From positions 1-24,651 of the forward strand of contig JAEOSP010000222.1 in NCBI GenBank assembly GCA_016840305.1: a DNA stretch of 24,651 nt. Direction: 5' to 3'. Positions 8,236 through 16,846 of the stretch are shown piece after piece. Source of the stretch: Candidatus Hodarchaeota archaeon (lineage in GTDB: Archaea > Asgardarchaeota > Heimdallarchaeia > Hodarchaeales > Hodarchaeaceae). Below the pieces are notes generated by a model that was given only the letters and a program-made list of their open reading frames with translations, had not been told where the DNA came from and did not search any database. The position numbers and the translations under genes are program-made. Numbering within the stretch: position 1 is the stretch's first letter; each line of letters opens with the position of its first letter.

Positions 8236-8997
8236 TTAAGCCTCCTTATTAAATAAATCAATTTTCTCTTGAACTTCTATTGTTTCCGCAGATGGATCAA
8301 ATACAAGAACCTTTCGTTCAGCAAGCTTTTCCAACATTGAGTTTAGACTTACTGGGTCGATGCCTAGAGCAGATTTTATTTCTGTTAGTGTGGAACTTAG
8401 ACTTGGTTTTTGAGCAAGGAATCTAACCAAATTTACTTCAGGAGTATGTAAATACGACTTACTTAAAATTCTGATAGCCTTATATTTATAATTTAGAAGA
8501 TCTTTTTTTGATTCAAGGTTTTTCAAGTCTTCTTGAATCGATTTGATCTTTGATTCGTAACTTGGTTGAATTTCATCAAACTTCCTTTTGAGAGATGAAA
8601 ATTCGCTCTCGTCTCGTTTAAGTATTGATTCTAAAGAGGCTTGTTCTGACTCTAAATCAGATAATTGATTTTTTTTCGTTCTTAGGAGAGATTGAAATTC
8701 AGAAATCTTTTCCTTAAGCCGATCAAGCTTAGTTTCGTTTGTTACCTGTTCTCCTTGAATTTCGTTAAGTTCTTGACTCCGAGATTGGGATTCATTCGTT
8801 AAATCGGAAATTTCTCTAGTTCTATCATTAGAAGTTTGGCGAAGTTCTCCAATGTGTATTCTCAATGATTCCAATTCGTCAATAAGGGACTTCATATCTT
8901 CACGTATCAAAAGAACTCTACTTTGAAATTTATTCACCAATTCTTCAAGAGATAGTTCAATTTTTCGTATTTCTTCAGCTGATCTTGGACTTTCCAT
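8236..8997 (-). CDS. Coiled-coil protein with C-terminal winged helix (first of pair)
   Basis: 253 residues, starting at ATG 8997 close behind an AT-rich promoter region. Residues 10-160 form a long coiled coil (for example SIQEDLKNLESKKDLLNYKY). The C-terminal 75 residues resemble a winged helix: TPEVNLVRFLAQKPSLSSTL, then IDPVSLNSMLEKLAERKVLVF and a wing ending in EVQEKIDLF. The architecture mirrors the next gene, 7498-8232, although direct residue identity is low by eye. No enzyme motif, signal peptide or membrane segment is seen. The family is not recognised; a paired coiled-coil DNA-binding or scaffold complex is an inference from shape and gene order. Confidence 0.8.
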   Translation of the reverse strand: MESPRSAEEIRKIELSLEELVNKFQSRVLLIREDMKSLIDELESLRIHIGELRQTSNDRTREISDLTNESQSRSQELNEIQGEQVTNETKLDRLKEKISEFQSLLRTKKNQLSDLESEQASLESILKRDESEFSSLKRKFDEIQPSYESKIKSIQEDLKNLESKKDLLNYKYKAIRILSKSYLHTPEVNLVRFLAQKPSLSSTLTEIKSALGIDPVSLNSMLEKLAERKVLVFDPSAETIEVQEKIDLFNKEA

Positions 8998-9437
8998 AAT
9001 ATAACAACCCAGATTCAGAATAAATTTATCTTAATAGTATGATAAACAAAAACCGAAAGAGGCTATAAAAATTATTCCAAAAGAGGGATAAATTAATAGA
9101 AAAATAGACAGTCGCCTCTAAAATGTTTATTTTTAGCTTTAACATCCATCATACTAAAAGAATCGCAATTGAAGACAATTTTTCTATTTATTTTTCTGAA
9201 AACATGTATGAATTATCTTTTATTAAAAAAAAGGTTTAAATATTATGTAACAGACCATTAAGAAAGTTAAGTAAAGAAATATAGTATTCTTTTTTAAAGA
9301 AATGAGTAAAGAATGTCTAAATATCGTTAAAAGTTTTGAACGTAAATATGCAGTAAAGAGTTATTGTTATTCAAATATTCTACAACTTATATATCACAAT
9401 AAGGTTATTAAAATGAGAATTAATATATTCATTCCAA

Positions 9438-9471
9438 GTGAATAAAATTATACTTTGTGAATAAATTTATA
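9438..9471 (+). repeat. Two direct repeats upstream of hsp20 promoter
   Basis: GTGAATAAAATTATA at 9438-9452 and GTGAATAAATTTATA at 9457-9471 differ at one position and are 19 bases apart. They sit directly upstream of the TATA element of hsp20. Such paired sites often bind a transcription regulator; the Phr-like repressor gene in the same cluster is the obvious candidate, but that is inference. Confidence 0.5.
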
Positions 9472-9474
9472 AAC

Positions 9475-9490
9475 CACCCCCTATAAATAC
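9475..9490 (+). promoter_or_regulatory. TATA promoter of the hsp20-cdc48 operon
   Basis: CTATAAATA at 9481-9489 is a strong archaeal TATA box, preceded by a C-rich stretch. The expected transcription start about 25 bases on (near 9510-9515) lies a few bases before the hsp20 start codon, so the mRNA is probably nearly leaderless. A second TATA-like run, TTTATAAA, lies at 9466-9473. Confidence 0.65.
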
Positions 9491-9516
9491 TAATCAAGGA
9501 AAAATACTCTTTATGG

Positions 9517-10155
9517 ATGAGATGTGTTATGCCTAGTCCCACAGGAAATAATTATGATGATGATGACCGCTTTCCAAGGCGGAGACGACGAAAAGATAAT
9601 CCCTTTGATGAATTTCTAAATAATTTCATGAATAATTTTGGTGCAGGTTTCGATTTTGAGAACATATTCGATACCATGGACTATATCATAGAGGACATGC
9701 TAAGAAAATTCAGTTTTAATGCCCAAAAAGGCGATTTTAAAAATGCCCCAGGTTTTGTTTGGGGATTTAGAATGACCACTGACTCTGATGGTCGACCTAG
9801 AATTGAAAGATTTGGTAACACTCCACAAAAGGTGGAACAGGGAGCAGGAAAGTATCAAACCTCACCTGAAAGGGAGCCTTTGGTTGATATCATTGAGGAT
9901 ACAAAAGTAATTCGTGTAATAGCAGAAATTCCAGGAGTTAAAAAAGAAAATGTCGATTTATCAACAACAGAAACAAGCTTACTGATTCAAGCTGAGTCGG
10001 ATGATCATCGACGTAAGTACTACAAAGAACTAGACCTTCCTTGCTCTGTTATTCCTGACTCAGCAACTGCTAAATTTAAAAATGGTGTATTAGAAGTTGA
10101 ACTTGAAAAGGATAAGTGTATAGATCAGCCTGGAACAAAAGTAAACATCAATTAA
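9517..10155 (+). CDS. hsp20: Small heat-shock protein Hsp20
   Basis: 212 residues from ATG 9517; an in-frame ATG at 9529 is equally placed for a leaderless mRNA. The N-terminal 115 residues are polar and charged, with a run of Asp and Arg and then Phe/Asn-rich sequence (DEFLNNFMNNFGAGFDFENI). The alpha-crystallin domain occupies about 118-212: PLVDIIEDTKVIRVIAEIPG, ENVDLSTTETSLLIQAE, and the final strand block KFKNGVLEVELEK. This is an ATP-independent holdase that forms oligomers and binds unfolding proteins. The cdc48 gene starts six bases after its stop, so the holdase and the unfoldase are made together. The promoter and repeats upstream suggest stress control. Confidence 0.9.
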   Translation: MRCVMPSPTGNNYDDDDRFPRRRRRKDNPFDEFLNNFMNNFGAGFDFENIFDTMDYIIEDMLRKFSFNAQKGDFKNAPGFVWGFRMTTDSDGRPRIERFGNTPQKVEQGAGKYQTSPEREPLVDIIEDTKVIRVIAEIPGVKKENVDLSTTETSLLIQAESDDHRRKYYKELDLPCSVIPDSATAKFKNGVLEVELEKDKCIDQPGTKVNIN

Positions 10156-10161
10156 CAACAA

Positions 10162-12360
10162 GTGTCCATCACAGAAAGGAGTCTCAAAAATTTGTCATCT
10201 GATGAATATAAGCTAAAAGTATCAGAAACAAAATACCGTGATGTAGGTAAGGGTATTGCACACATTCCCAAGAGGATTATGAGGCAATTAAGTATTAATT
10301 CAGGTGATGTAATTGAGATTGAAGGTAATACTGGACTAAAAACTTCTGTAATTGTTTGGCCAGCTTATGATCCAGATGAAAACGCCGATATTATCCTAAT
10401 AGATCGGATAACAAGGAGTAATGCAGGAACTCATCTAGATGATTTTATCACCGTACGTAAAGCCAAAACGGCAGTAGCTACCTCTGTATCGCTACTATCC
10501 GTAACAAAAAATTCTCTTGGGAATGCTAAAGACTTTTTTCATCAAAAATTACAAGGTCGTGCGATTTCCATAGGTGATAAGATGCGATTCGGTTCTATGG
10601 AGAATATCTTTGAGTATAAAGTAACTAAAATTGAACCTGACCGTAAATCTGTTATTGTAAACGACCAAACTGATATTCTAATAGAATCTGCTTCTTTGGA
10701 AGGAAAAACTGAAAGTAAAGTAATACCCCGTGTGTCTTATGAGGACATTGGAGGACTAGATGAAACTATTCAGCAATTGAGAGAGATGGTGGAGCTTCCA
10801 ATGCGATATCCCGAGCTTTTTCAACGTTTAGGGGTGAAACCACCCAAGGGTGTTCTTTTACATGGACCACCAGGGACTGGTAAAACCCTGCTTGCAAAAG
10901 CTGTTGCAAGTGAATCAACTTCTCATTTTATTCATGTCTCTGGACCTGAAATCATGTCGAAATTTTATGGGGAGAGTGAGCAAAAAATTCGGGAAATCTT
11001 TGATGAAGCAGCTCAGAACGAACCGAGTATCATATTCATTGATGAAATTGATAGTATAGCCCCAAAGCGTGATGATCAAGGATCGGGAGAGGTAGAAAGA
11101 CGAGTTGTTTCCCAAATACTTTCACTAATGGATGGATTAAGTGGTAGAGGTGAAACTGTCGTTATTGGTGCAACCAATAGACCAAATGCCTTAGATCCCG
11201 CGTTAAGACGTCCTGGAAGATTTGATAGAGAAATAGAGATTCCTGTACCCACATCTGACGCTCGGAAAATCATTCTTGAAATACAAACCCGATATATGCC
11301 GTTGGCTGATGATGTAAAAATCGAAACCCTCGTTGAGCGTACAAAAGGTTTCGTTGGGGCTGATCTATCATCCCTAACTAAGGAAGCAGGAATGAGAGCT
11401 ATTAGACGTATTTTTCCAAAAATAAATTGGGGTGAATCTCTACCAACAGAACTATTGAACCAGATCGCTGTTAGAGCCGATGACTTTGAACTCGCTTTAA
11501 AGGGGATAAAACCAAGCGCTTTGAGAGAAGTGATTGTTGATATTCCTTCAATCCAATGGTCTGATATCGGTGGTTTAGAGCTCGTCAAACAACAGCTTAA
11601 AGAAGTGATTGAGTGGCCTACTGTATATCCATCATTGTACGAATATATGGGAAATGAACCCCCTAGTGGAGTACTTTTGAGCGGTCCTCCTGGTACAGGA
11701 AAGACACTGCTAGTTAAGGCGGTTGCAAATGAATCTTCAATGAATTTTATTTCAATTAAAGGTTCACAAATATTTTCAAAATGGATAGGAGAGAGTGAAA
11801 GGATCATAGAGGAGATATTTAAAAAAGCGAGGATGACTTCACCTTGTATAATATTCTTTGATGAAATAGATACGATTTTTCCCAAAAGATCTCCTTCTAG
11901 TAACTCAAATAGTTCTGAAAGATTGGTTACAACGCTTTTAACTGAGATGGATGGTTTAGAGGAAATAACTGGAGTTATTGTTATTGGAGCTACAAACCGA
12001 CCAGATTCCATTGATCCAGCAATATTAAGGCCAGGTAGATTTGATCATATTATAAAACTATCATTACCTGATAAATCTGAAAGAAAGGCGATTTTTCAGG
12101 TACACATTAGGAATAAACCAATAGCTAGTAATATTGATATAGAAGAAATAACAAAAAAAACAGATGGATTCAGTGGTGCTGATATTAAAGGTGTGGTCAG
12201 ATTGGCATCAACATATGCGACTTCACGGTTTCTAACCAATGTAAATAGTGGTTCTGTCTCTAATACTGACAGAGATATTAAAAAAATTGCTGAGTCCAAA
12301 AAACCTAGAATCGAAAGAGGAGATTTTGATAAAGCAATAAACGCAATACAATCATCCTAA
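10162..12360 (+). CDS. cdc48: Cdc48/p97/VAT-type AAA+ unfoldase
   Basis: 732 residues in the classic N-D1-D2 order. The N domain (about 15-190) has the double-psi barrel pattern ([18 protein letters not shown]). D1 Walker A GPPGTGKT lies at 235-242, with Walker B IIFIDEID and arginine-finger segment RRPGRFDR; D2 Walker A lies at 508-515, with Walker B IIFFDEID. The pore loops read KFYGESE in D1 and KWIGESE in D2, both aromatic, as in unfoldases that thread substrates. The hexamer extracts or unfolds proteins and can feed the proteasome. There is no obvious C-terminal HbYX tail for docking to the 20S core (it ends AIQSS). GTG 10162 is taken as start because it lies just after hsp20 and directly before the N domain. 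Confidence 0.95.
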   Translation: MSITERSLKNLSSDEYKLKVSETKYRDVGKGIAHIPKRIMRQLSINSGDVIEIEGNTGLKTSVIVWPAYDPDENADIILIDRITRSNAGTHLDDFITVRKAKTAVATSVSLLSVTKNSLGNAKDFFHQKLQGRAISIGDKMRFGSMENIFEYKVTKIEPDRKSVIVNDQTDILIESASLEGKTESKVIPRVSYEDIGGLDETIQQLREMVELPMRYPELFQRLGVKPPKGVLLHGPPGTGKTLLAKAVASESTSHFIHVSGPEIMSKFYGESEQKIREIFDEAAQNEPSIIFIDEIDSIAPKRDDQGSGEVERRVVSQILSLMDGLSGRGETVVIGATNRPNALDPALRRPGRFDREIEIPVPTSDARKIILEIQTRYMPLADDVKIETLVERTKGFVGADLSSLTKEAGMRAIRRIFPKINWGESLPTELLNQIAVRADDFELALKGIKPSALREVIVDIPSIQWSDIGGLELVKQQLKEVIEWPTVYPSLYEYMGNEPPSGVLLSGPPGTGKTLLVKAVANESSMNFISIKGSQIFSKWIGESERIIEEIFKKARMTSPCIIFFDEIDTIFPKRSPSSNSNSSERLVTTLLTEMDGLEEITGVIVIGATNRPDSIDPAILRPGRFDHIIKLSLPDKSERKAIFQVHIRNKPIASNIDIEEITKKTDGFSGADIKGVVRLASTYATSRFLTNVNSGSVSNTDRDIKKIAESKKPRIERGDFDKAINAIQSS

Positions 12361-12399
12361 GGATTTAGGAAAAGTTAATAGATTAAAGAGAGTAGGAAA

Positions 12400-13197
12400 A
12401 TGAATATTGAGGAATTAACAGAGGAAATCGAGGATTGGTTAGAAAAAGCTGATGAGGAAGAGACTCTTAAATTTTTAAAGTATCCTATAGATGAAAATCC
12501 TGAAGAAGTCATAATATTAGAGTTATTAGGTCATTATGGGGCTGTAGCTCAATCTGTGGCAAGAAAATTACTATCTGCTGGTACAAACCAGAGAAAAATA
12601 GCTGGTGTATTTTCTAGTTACTTGACTGAAATGATCCAACTGCAGGCTGGGAGCATTTTACTCCCGATTTCAATAATGAAAGTGCGAATAGGAACAAATA
12701 ACTTCATCATCACAACTAGTAGTTTTCCAATTCCTGATGTGGTTAGTTATCAATTAGCTGAAGAATTATTGCTCTTCTACAATAAATTAAATCCTTCTAA
12801 GATAATTTTAATTGATGGAGTATATAGTCATAATCGTGAAATTGCAATACCTCCAACAATTCATCATATAACTTCATTTCATTCAGATAAAAGTCAAAAT
12901 GGAGGTAAAAAATCAAATTTCACAATGATGGGTCAAGTAGCAAGCTCACTTCTTACTTATTATCTGAATCCAAGAAATATACCCATTGAGTTATTACTTG
13001 TAGAATCATTTGCTGAAGCTGATCCAATCTCGTCACTAGAAATTCTTTCTTCGCTTAATCGAGAATATGGGGATATTTTAGACCTTTCCGATTTAAAAGA
13101 TGAAGCAAATGATTTCAAAAGTAATTTTAAAAAGTTTAACGAGAAATCATCATCAATAAAAGAGATTTTAACGTCTGAATCCCAATTTTTTGTATGA
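12400..13197 (+). CDS. PAC2-family proteasome assembly chaperone-like protein
   Basis: 265 residues. After an acidic N-terminus (first 35 residues) the fold of the PAC2 family appears: LLGHYGAVAQSVARKLL, then a beta strand and SFPIPDVVSYQLAEELL, LNPSKIILIDGVYS, and the late block GQVASSLLTYYL followed by LLVESFAEADPISSLEIL. Archaeal and eukaryotic PAC2 proteins help assemble the 20S proteasome. The position immediately behind cdc48, with a purine-rich ribosome site before ATG 12400, supports a link to proteasomal degradation. Its sequence is divergent, so a related PAC2-type chaperone with other clients is possible. The next gene starts 12 bases after its stop. Confidence 0.7.
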   Translation: MNIEELTEEIEDWLEKADEEETLKFLKYPIDENPEEVIILELLGHYGAVAQSVARKLLSAGTNQRKIAGVFSSYLTEMIQLQAGSILLPISIMKVRIGTNNFIITTSSFPIPDVVSYQLAEELLLFYNKLNPSKIILIDGVYSHNREIAIPPTIHHITSFHSDKSQNGGKKSNFTMMGQVASSLLTYYLNPRNIPIELLLVESFAEADPISSLEILSSLNREYGDILDLSDLKDEANDFKSNFKKFNEKSSSIKEILTSESQFFV

Positions 13198-13209
13198 GAG
13201 GTGTTTTAA

Positions 13210-13773
13210 ATGAGTAATAACCCTATTGATGAAATTGAGTTGATATTGAAAATCTTATCTTATCAGATTGAGAGTAATAAACCAATAAAACACAAAGAAA
13301 TCGATAATATCTTACATTTACTATCCAATAGAACTAGAAGGCGCATGCTAGTGGAACTAGCGGAAGGAGAAGGTTTTGTTAATGATCTTGTTGAAAGGTT
13401 ACATGACCATCCTCAATCAATCATCAGACATCTGGATGTTTTAAAAAAGCAAAACCTAGTTGTGGGGAAAGAACGGCCAAGAGATGGACCAGGAAGGCCT
13501 AGGCTATACTATACACTTTTTCCAGGTGTGGCAAAATTTATCCAAAAAACAGATGAAGGAACGAAGAATTTGATGCAGCCACATGTATGTAGTAGTTTTC
13601 CTCGCTTAAACACAATAAAACAGCTACTTAATAGTCGCATTTCCCATTCAGACCAAAGAAAAATCATTTCAGAGGTTGAATCGATTAAAAAAGAGCATGA
13701 AATGGCTCTAGGGGTCTGTAATGAGATATTAGATTCTATGAATAAACGTGTTACGAAGATAAAAATCGATTGA
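13210..13773 (+). CDS. ArsR-family winged-helix regulator, Phr-like
   Basis: 187 residues. A winged helix lies at about 33-105: LHLLSNRTRRRMLVELAEGE, FVNDLVERL, a recognition helix HPQSIIRHLDVLKKQNLV and a wing ending GPGRPRLYYTL. The GRPR-YY wing and the RTRRRML helix are the pattern of the Pyrococcus heat-shock regulator Phr, which is known to repress hsp20 and an AAA+ ATPase gene. Here the same two target types lie at the head of the same cluster, so autoregulation of this operon is a reasonable inference. The C-terminal 80 residues are helical and may dimerise. GAGGTG at 13198-13203 is a good ribosome-binding site seven bases before the ATG. Confidence 0.75.
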   Translation: MSNNPIDEIELILKILSYQIESNKPIKHKEIDNILHLLSNRTRRRMLVELAEGEGFVNDLVERLHDHPQSIIRHLDVLKKQNLVVGKERPRDGPGRPRLYYTLFPGVAKFIQKTDEGTKNLMQPHVCSSFPRLNTIKQLLNSRISHSDQRKIISEVESIKKEHEMALGVCNEILDSMNKRVTKIKID

Positions 13774-13783
13774 GCAACGATTT

Positions 13784-16039
13784 ATGATGAGTTCAACTGG
13801 CTATAAGAGATCAAGACTCGATAAATACAATCGTTCTCTGTTTTTATTTGAATCCTACGACAAAGCAATCAAAAAAATATCTGAATTTTTCGATAGTCTC
13901 CAAAGAGAAAAACAAAATAATGTCAAAGCAGTAATTGCTAGTTCCAATTCCCCTTTTCTACAACAACTGGACCTTAATATAAATACGGTAAATGTCTTTC
14001 CTCAAGTAGAGTTCATTTTAATAAACCAAATCAATGCTTATTTAGGTTCGACTCTTGATTTTGTAGTTATAGATTTAAGAAATATCTTTAGTCCAAATAA
14101 TCTAATTTCACTTGTTGAAACAGTTCGAGGAGGAGGGTTAGTTATTATAATCGGGGATGAGAGAAATATCTGGATTAAATCAGTGAACAAAGAATATTTA
14201 CCCAGTTCGAAAACCTCAAACTTACTTGATTGGTTTTTAACAAATATTGCAAAGAATTCTGGATGTTTCAGAAGTATAAAAGAAACTGAAAAATTGATCA
14301 CTTTTTTTAATCCAATGCCCTTCAATTTCAATCTTAATCAAAGTATTATTGGAATTCCAGTCTCATCTAGCCAGTATGAAGTAATTAAAGACATTGTGTC
14401 GGATTTAAAAAGAGATAAATCATCAATCAATACGGATGTAGTGATATCGGATCGTGGAAGAGGGAAATCAGCAGCAGTTGGATTATCCATTGCCCAATCT
14501 ATCATAGAAAACCCTACATTCAAATTGAAGATCATTATCACAGCAAGAGATATTTTACATACACAGACAATTTTTGAATTTATTTTGCGAGGTTTGACAA
14601 CAAACAAGATTTCTCATCATCTGAAGAAAGATGAGGAACAGATTGTTGGAATTAAGGTTAACAAGGGATCTTATATTGAATTTAAATGGATTTATGACGT
14701 AACAAAGGATATAAATTGTCATGTTCTAGTAGTGGATGAAGCAGCGGCGTTTCCACAAGAGAAATTACTAGAGATTGTCGGAATGAGAGCAAAAAAAATC
14801 TTAATTTCAACAATTCATGGTTATGAAGGAGCAGGGAGAAGTTTTCAACATAAAATATTGAATCATATTCAAAGACGATATAAAAGCAAATATAGAATTT
14901 TTAAATTGACTGAACCAATTCGATATCTCATAGGAGATCCAATTGAATCCTTAATGAATGATACATTCTTTCTGAAACTTGAAAGGGGAATAAATGAGAA
15001 TGTAAATCAATTTAATTCTGAGGATGAGACCAGTTTTGTTTCATACAAAGATTCCTCCGAGTTGTTTTTAGATGAAAATCTTCCATTATTGAAAGAAATG
15101 ATGGGAATTCTCATTTATGCCCATTATCGCAATCAGCCTAACGATCTTTTATTAATCGCAGATTCAAAGAAACATTTCTTAGGGAACCTTACCGTATTTG
15201 ATTCAAAAGGAAATAAACGGATAATACTAGCTTGTCAGCTTGCTAGAGAGGGAACTCTTAATTCTGAAAACATTGAGAGAATTATGAAAGGGGATTTTAT
15301 TGATGGGAATCTGATTCCATCAATTGCTATACGTCATTTCTCGCCATTGTTTGCAGAGTTAAAGGGAATACGTATTGTGCGGATAGCCTCGCATCCCGAT
15401 TTTCTAAATAAAGGTTTTGGGAGGGTAGCAATTGAAAAAATAATGGAAAATAACCGAGATCAAGATTGGGTTGGTGTGAGCTGTGGTGCTACCCCTAAAT
15501 TAGTGAAATTTTGGAACAAGTTCGGATTCAAAATAATACATATCAGACCAATAAAATCCTCTGAGACAGGAGAATGGAATACAGTTTTAATTAATCCGAT
15601 TTCAGAAGCTGCAAGACAGATAATAAACCAAGCATCAAGAAATTTTGCTTTACAGTTTATTTATCTGTTGAGACACTCACTTTTCGATATCAAACCTGAA
15701 CTAGCTATACTCATTCTACGCTCCAGTGCAAATAATGCGGATTACAAGGTGAAAATGACTCAAAGCGGGAAATATAGATTACAAAAATACATTGAGGGAA
15801 ATTTAAACTTCCTACTAGCGGTTGATGTCTTACAGGAGCTTGTTGTCAGTTATTTCGTGATACCTCTAGAGATTAAATTGAGCAATTCACAAGAACTTGT
15901 AATAATGTCAAGAATCTTGCAGGGTAGAACCTGGGGACAAACTTTACACAAAACGGGGTTGAAATGGAAAGAAGCAAATGGTTTACTGAGAAAAGCAATC
16001 CTTAGAATCGCAAACCATATGATAACTTTCGAATCCTAA
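13784..16039 (+). CDS. tmcA: tRNA(Met) cytidine acetyltransferase TmcA
   Basis: 751 residues with the TmcA/Kre33/NAT10 layout. An N-terminal domain is followed by a RecD-like helicase domain, with Walker A DRGRGKS at 223-229 and Walker B VLVVDEAAAF with Asp318-Glu319. A GNAT acetyltransferase domain has its acetyl-CoA loop around 540-550 (NKGFGR, after IVRIASHPDF). A helical C-terminal tail binds RNA. The enzyme uses ATP and acetyl-CoA to make N4-acetylcytidine in tRNA and, in archaea, often in rRNA and mRNA. It starts ten bases after the regulator stop (ATG 13784 or the adjacent ATG 13787) and is probably the last gene of the heat-shock-type cluster. Its link to protein quality control is only positional. 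Confidence 0.93.
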   Translation: MMSSTGYKRSRLDKYNRSLFLFESYDKAIKKISEFFDSLQREKQNNVKAVIASSNSPFLQQLDLNINTVNVFPQVEFILINQINAYLGSTLDFVVIDLRNIFSPNNLISLVETVRGGGLVIIIGDERNIWIKSVNKEYLPSSKTSNLLDWFLTNIAKNSGCFRSIKETEKLITFFNPMPFNFNLNQSIIGIPVSSSQYEVIKDIVSDLKRDKSSINTDVVISDRGRGKSAAVGLSIAQSIIENPTFKLKIIITARDILHTQTIFEFILRGLTTNKISHHLKKDEEQIVGIKVNKGSYIEFKWIYDVTKDINCHVLVVDEAAAFPQEKLLEIVGMRAKKILISTIHGYEGAGRSFQHKILNHIQRRYKSKYRIFKLTEPIRYLIGDPIESLMNDTFFLKLERGINENVNQFNSEDETSFVSYKDSSELFLDENLPLLKEMMGILIYAHYRNQPNDLLLIADSKKHFLGNLTVFDSKGNKRIILACQLAREGTLNSENIERIMKGDFIDGNLIPSIAIRHFSPLFAELKGIRIVRIASHPDFLNKGFGRVAIEKIMENNRDQDWVGVSCGATPKLVKFWNKFGFKIIHIRPIKSSETGEWNTVLINPISEAARQIINQASRNFALQFIYLLRHSLFDIKPELAILILRSSANNADYKVKMTQSGKYRLQKYIEGNLNFLLAVDVLQELVVSYFVIPLEIKLSNSQELVIMSRILQGRTWGQTLHKTGLKWKEANGLLRKAILRIANHMITFES

Positions 16040-16446
16040 TCAGTACACGAGGGACTATTCTGATTATCTAGTAACTGTTCTAATGAACTATTACTTGTTT
16101 TAATATTTTTATTACAGCTTAATGCATCTGTTTGTGATATAGAAATACTGTTACTGAATCTTCGTGCACTAGACTTATCTATTTCTATTATAGCGCAAAA
16201 ACAGCTTGAAGAACATTTTCCTATATGGATGTATTCCATATCCAAGTTTCTTATTAATTCTCCTTTTTCGCAATGACATATAAATTCAGATGTAGAATTG
16301 ACACTATTTCGTTGCGGGCGAGAAAGTTGATTAAAGAAAGATTGCCAAGAAGACATATTATTTTGTTCCTGAATGTGATTTTCTTTGAAATTTGTTCTCT
16401 TACTCTCAGTATTGACTGTTAGAATTAATAGCAACATATTATCCAC
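16036..16446 (-). CDS. Hypothetical Cys-containing protein
   Basis: 136 codons from GTG 16446, or 133 from ATG 16437. No family is recognised. The middle has cysteines in a metal-site-like pattern: ICHCEKGEL and then GKCSSSCFC about 20 residues later. The ends are rich in Ser and Asn. The stop overlaps the tmcA stop by four bases on the opposite strand. Support for a real gene is the TATA-like element at the right distance upstream (CTATATTTTA on minus, 16472-16481) and the clustering of Cys residues. Against it, composition is close to that of translated AT-rich spacer. Confidence 0.45.
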   Translation of the reverse strand: MDNMLLLILTVNTESKRTNFKENHIQEQNNMSSWQSFFNQLSRPQRNSVNSTSEFICHCEKGELIRNLDMEYIHIGKCSSSCFCAIIEIDKSSARRFSNSISISQTDALSCNKNIKTSNSSLEQLLDNQNSPSCTD

Positions 16447-16846
16447 AACTTATCTTTCTTGAAAAATATCTGTAAAATATAGATTTTGATTGGGATTAGA
16501 TGTTAAAATTCAAAATAATAAGCAATTATTAAGTATGCTTAACAATGAATCATTTTCATTTTAACTAGTTTGAAATTACTCAAAGCTTTAGTTATTTACT
16601 ACAGAAACAAGAAATAGAAATAAATTATTAGGATTTTATGCCAGATAAGTATTGATATTCTAGATTTAGAGGGCTGATTCACTTTTGGATATTCCGAAAC
16701 AGAAAAATCTTAAATAAAAAATAAGAAATATATCTCGAAAAGAATTATTTCAAGATTAAACTCGCTTTGCGTTCAATATACTTTAAAACCTAAGACCCCA
16801 CTTTTATTACAGTTACCTGACCCAAAAAAAAATTTACCAGTGAATA
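16447..16846. other. AT-rich spacer between divergent genes
   Basis: 400 bases with frequent stops in all frames. Visible elements are a possible promoter for the minus-strand hypothetical (16472-16481), a short hairpin TTAAG-TATG-CTTAA at 16529-16542, and CTTTAAAA at 16781-16788 as the likely TATA box of the RING gene. I see no RNA gene or coding frame. Confidence 0.55.

Larger units (their letters stand above)
8998..9516. other. Long AT-rich spacer between divergent operons
   Basis: About 520 bases between the coiled-coil pair (minus) and hsp20 (plus). It contains the hsp20 promoter and two direct repeats at its right end, and a small inverted repeat (AGAGGC at 9058-9063 with GCCTCT at 9114-9119, 50 bases apart). 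An open frame of 47 codons at 9302-9445 (plus) encodes a basic peptide beginning MSKECLNIVKSFERK; it has no clear ribosome-binding site and may be chance. No tRNA or recognisable RNA family was seen. Confidence 0.6.

Noticed and set aside
9058..9119. Inverted repeat AGAGGC/GCCTCT as a small RNA gene
   Set aside because: Only six pairs over a 50-base AT-rich loop, with no box motifs or promoter that I can support.
11076..12011. 311-codon open frame antisense to cdc48
   Set aside because: It mirrors the highly conserved AAA+ coding strand; the translation is Ser/Ile-rich and shows no domain.
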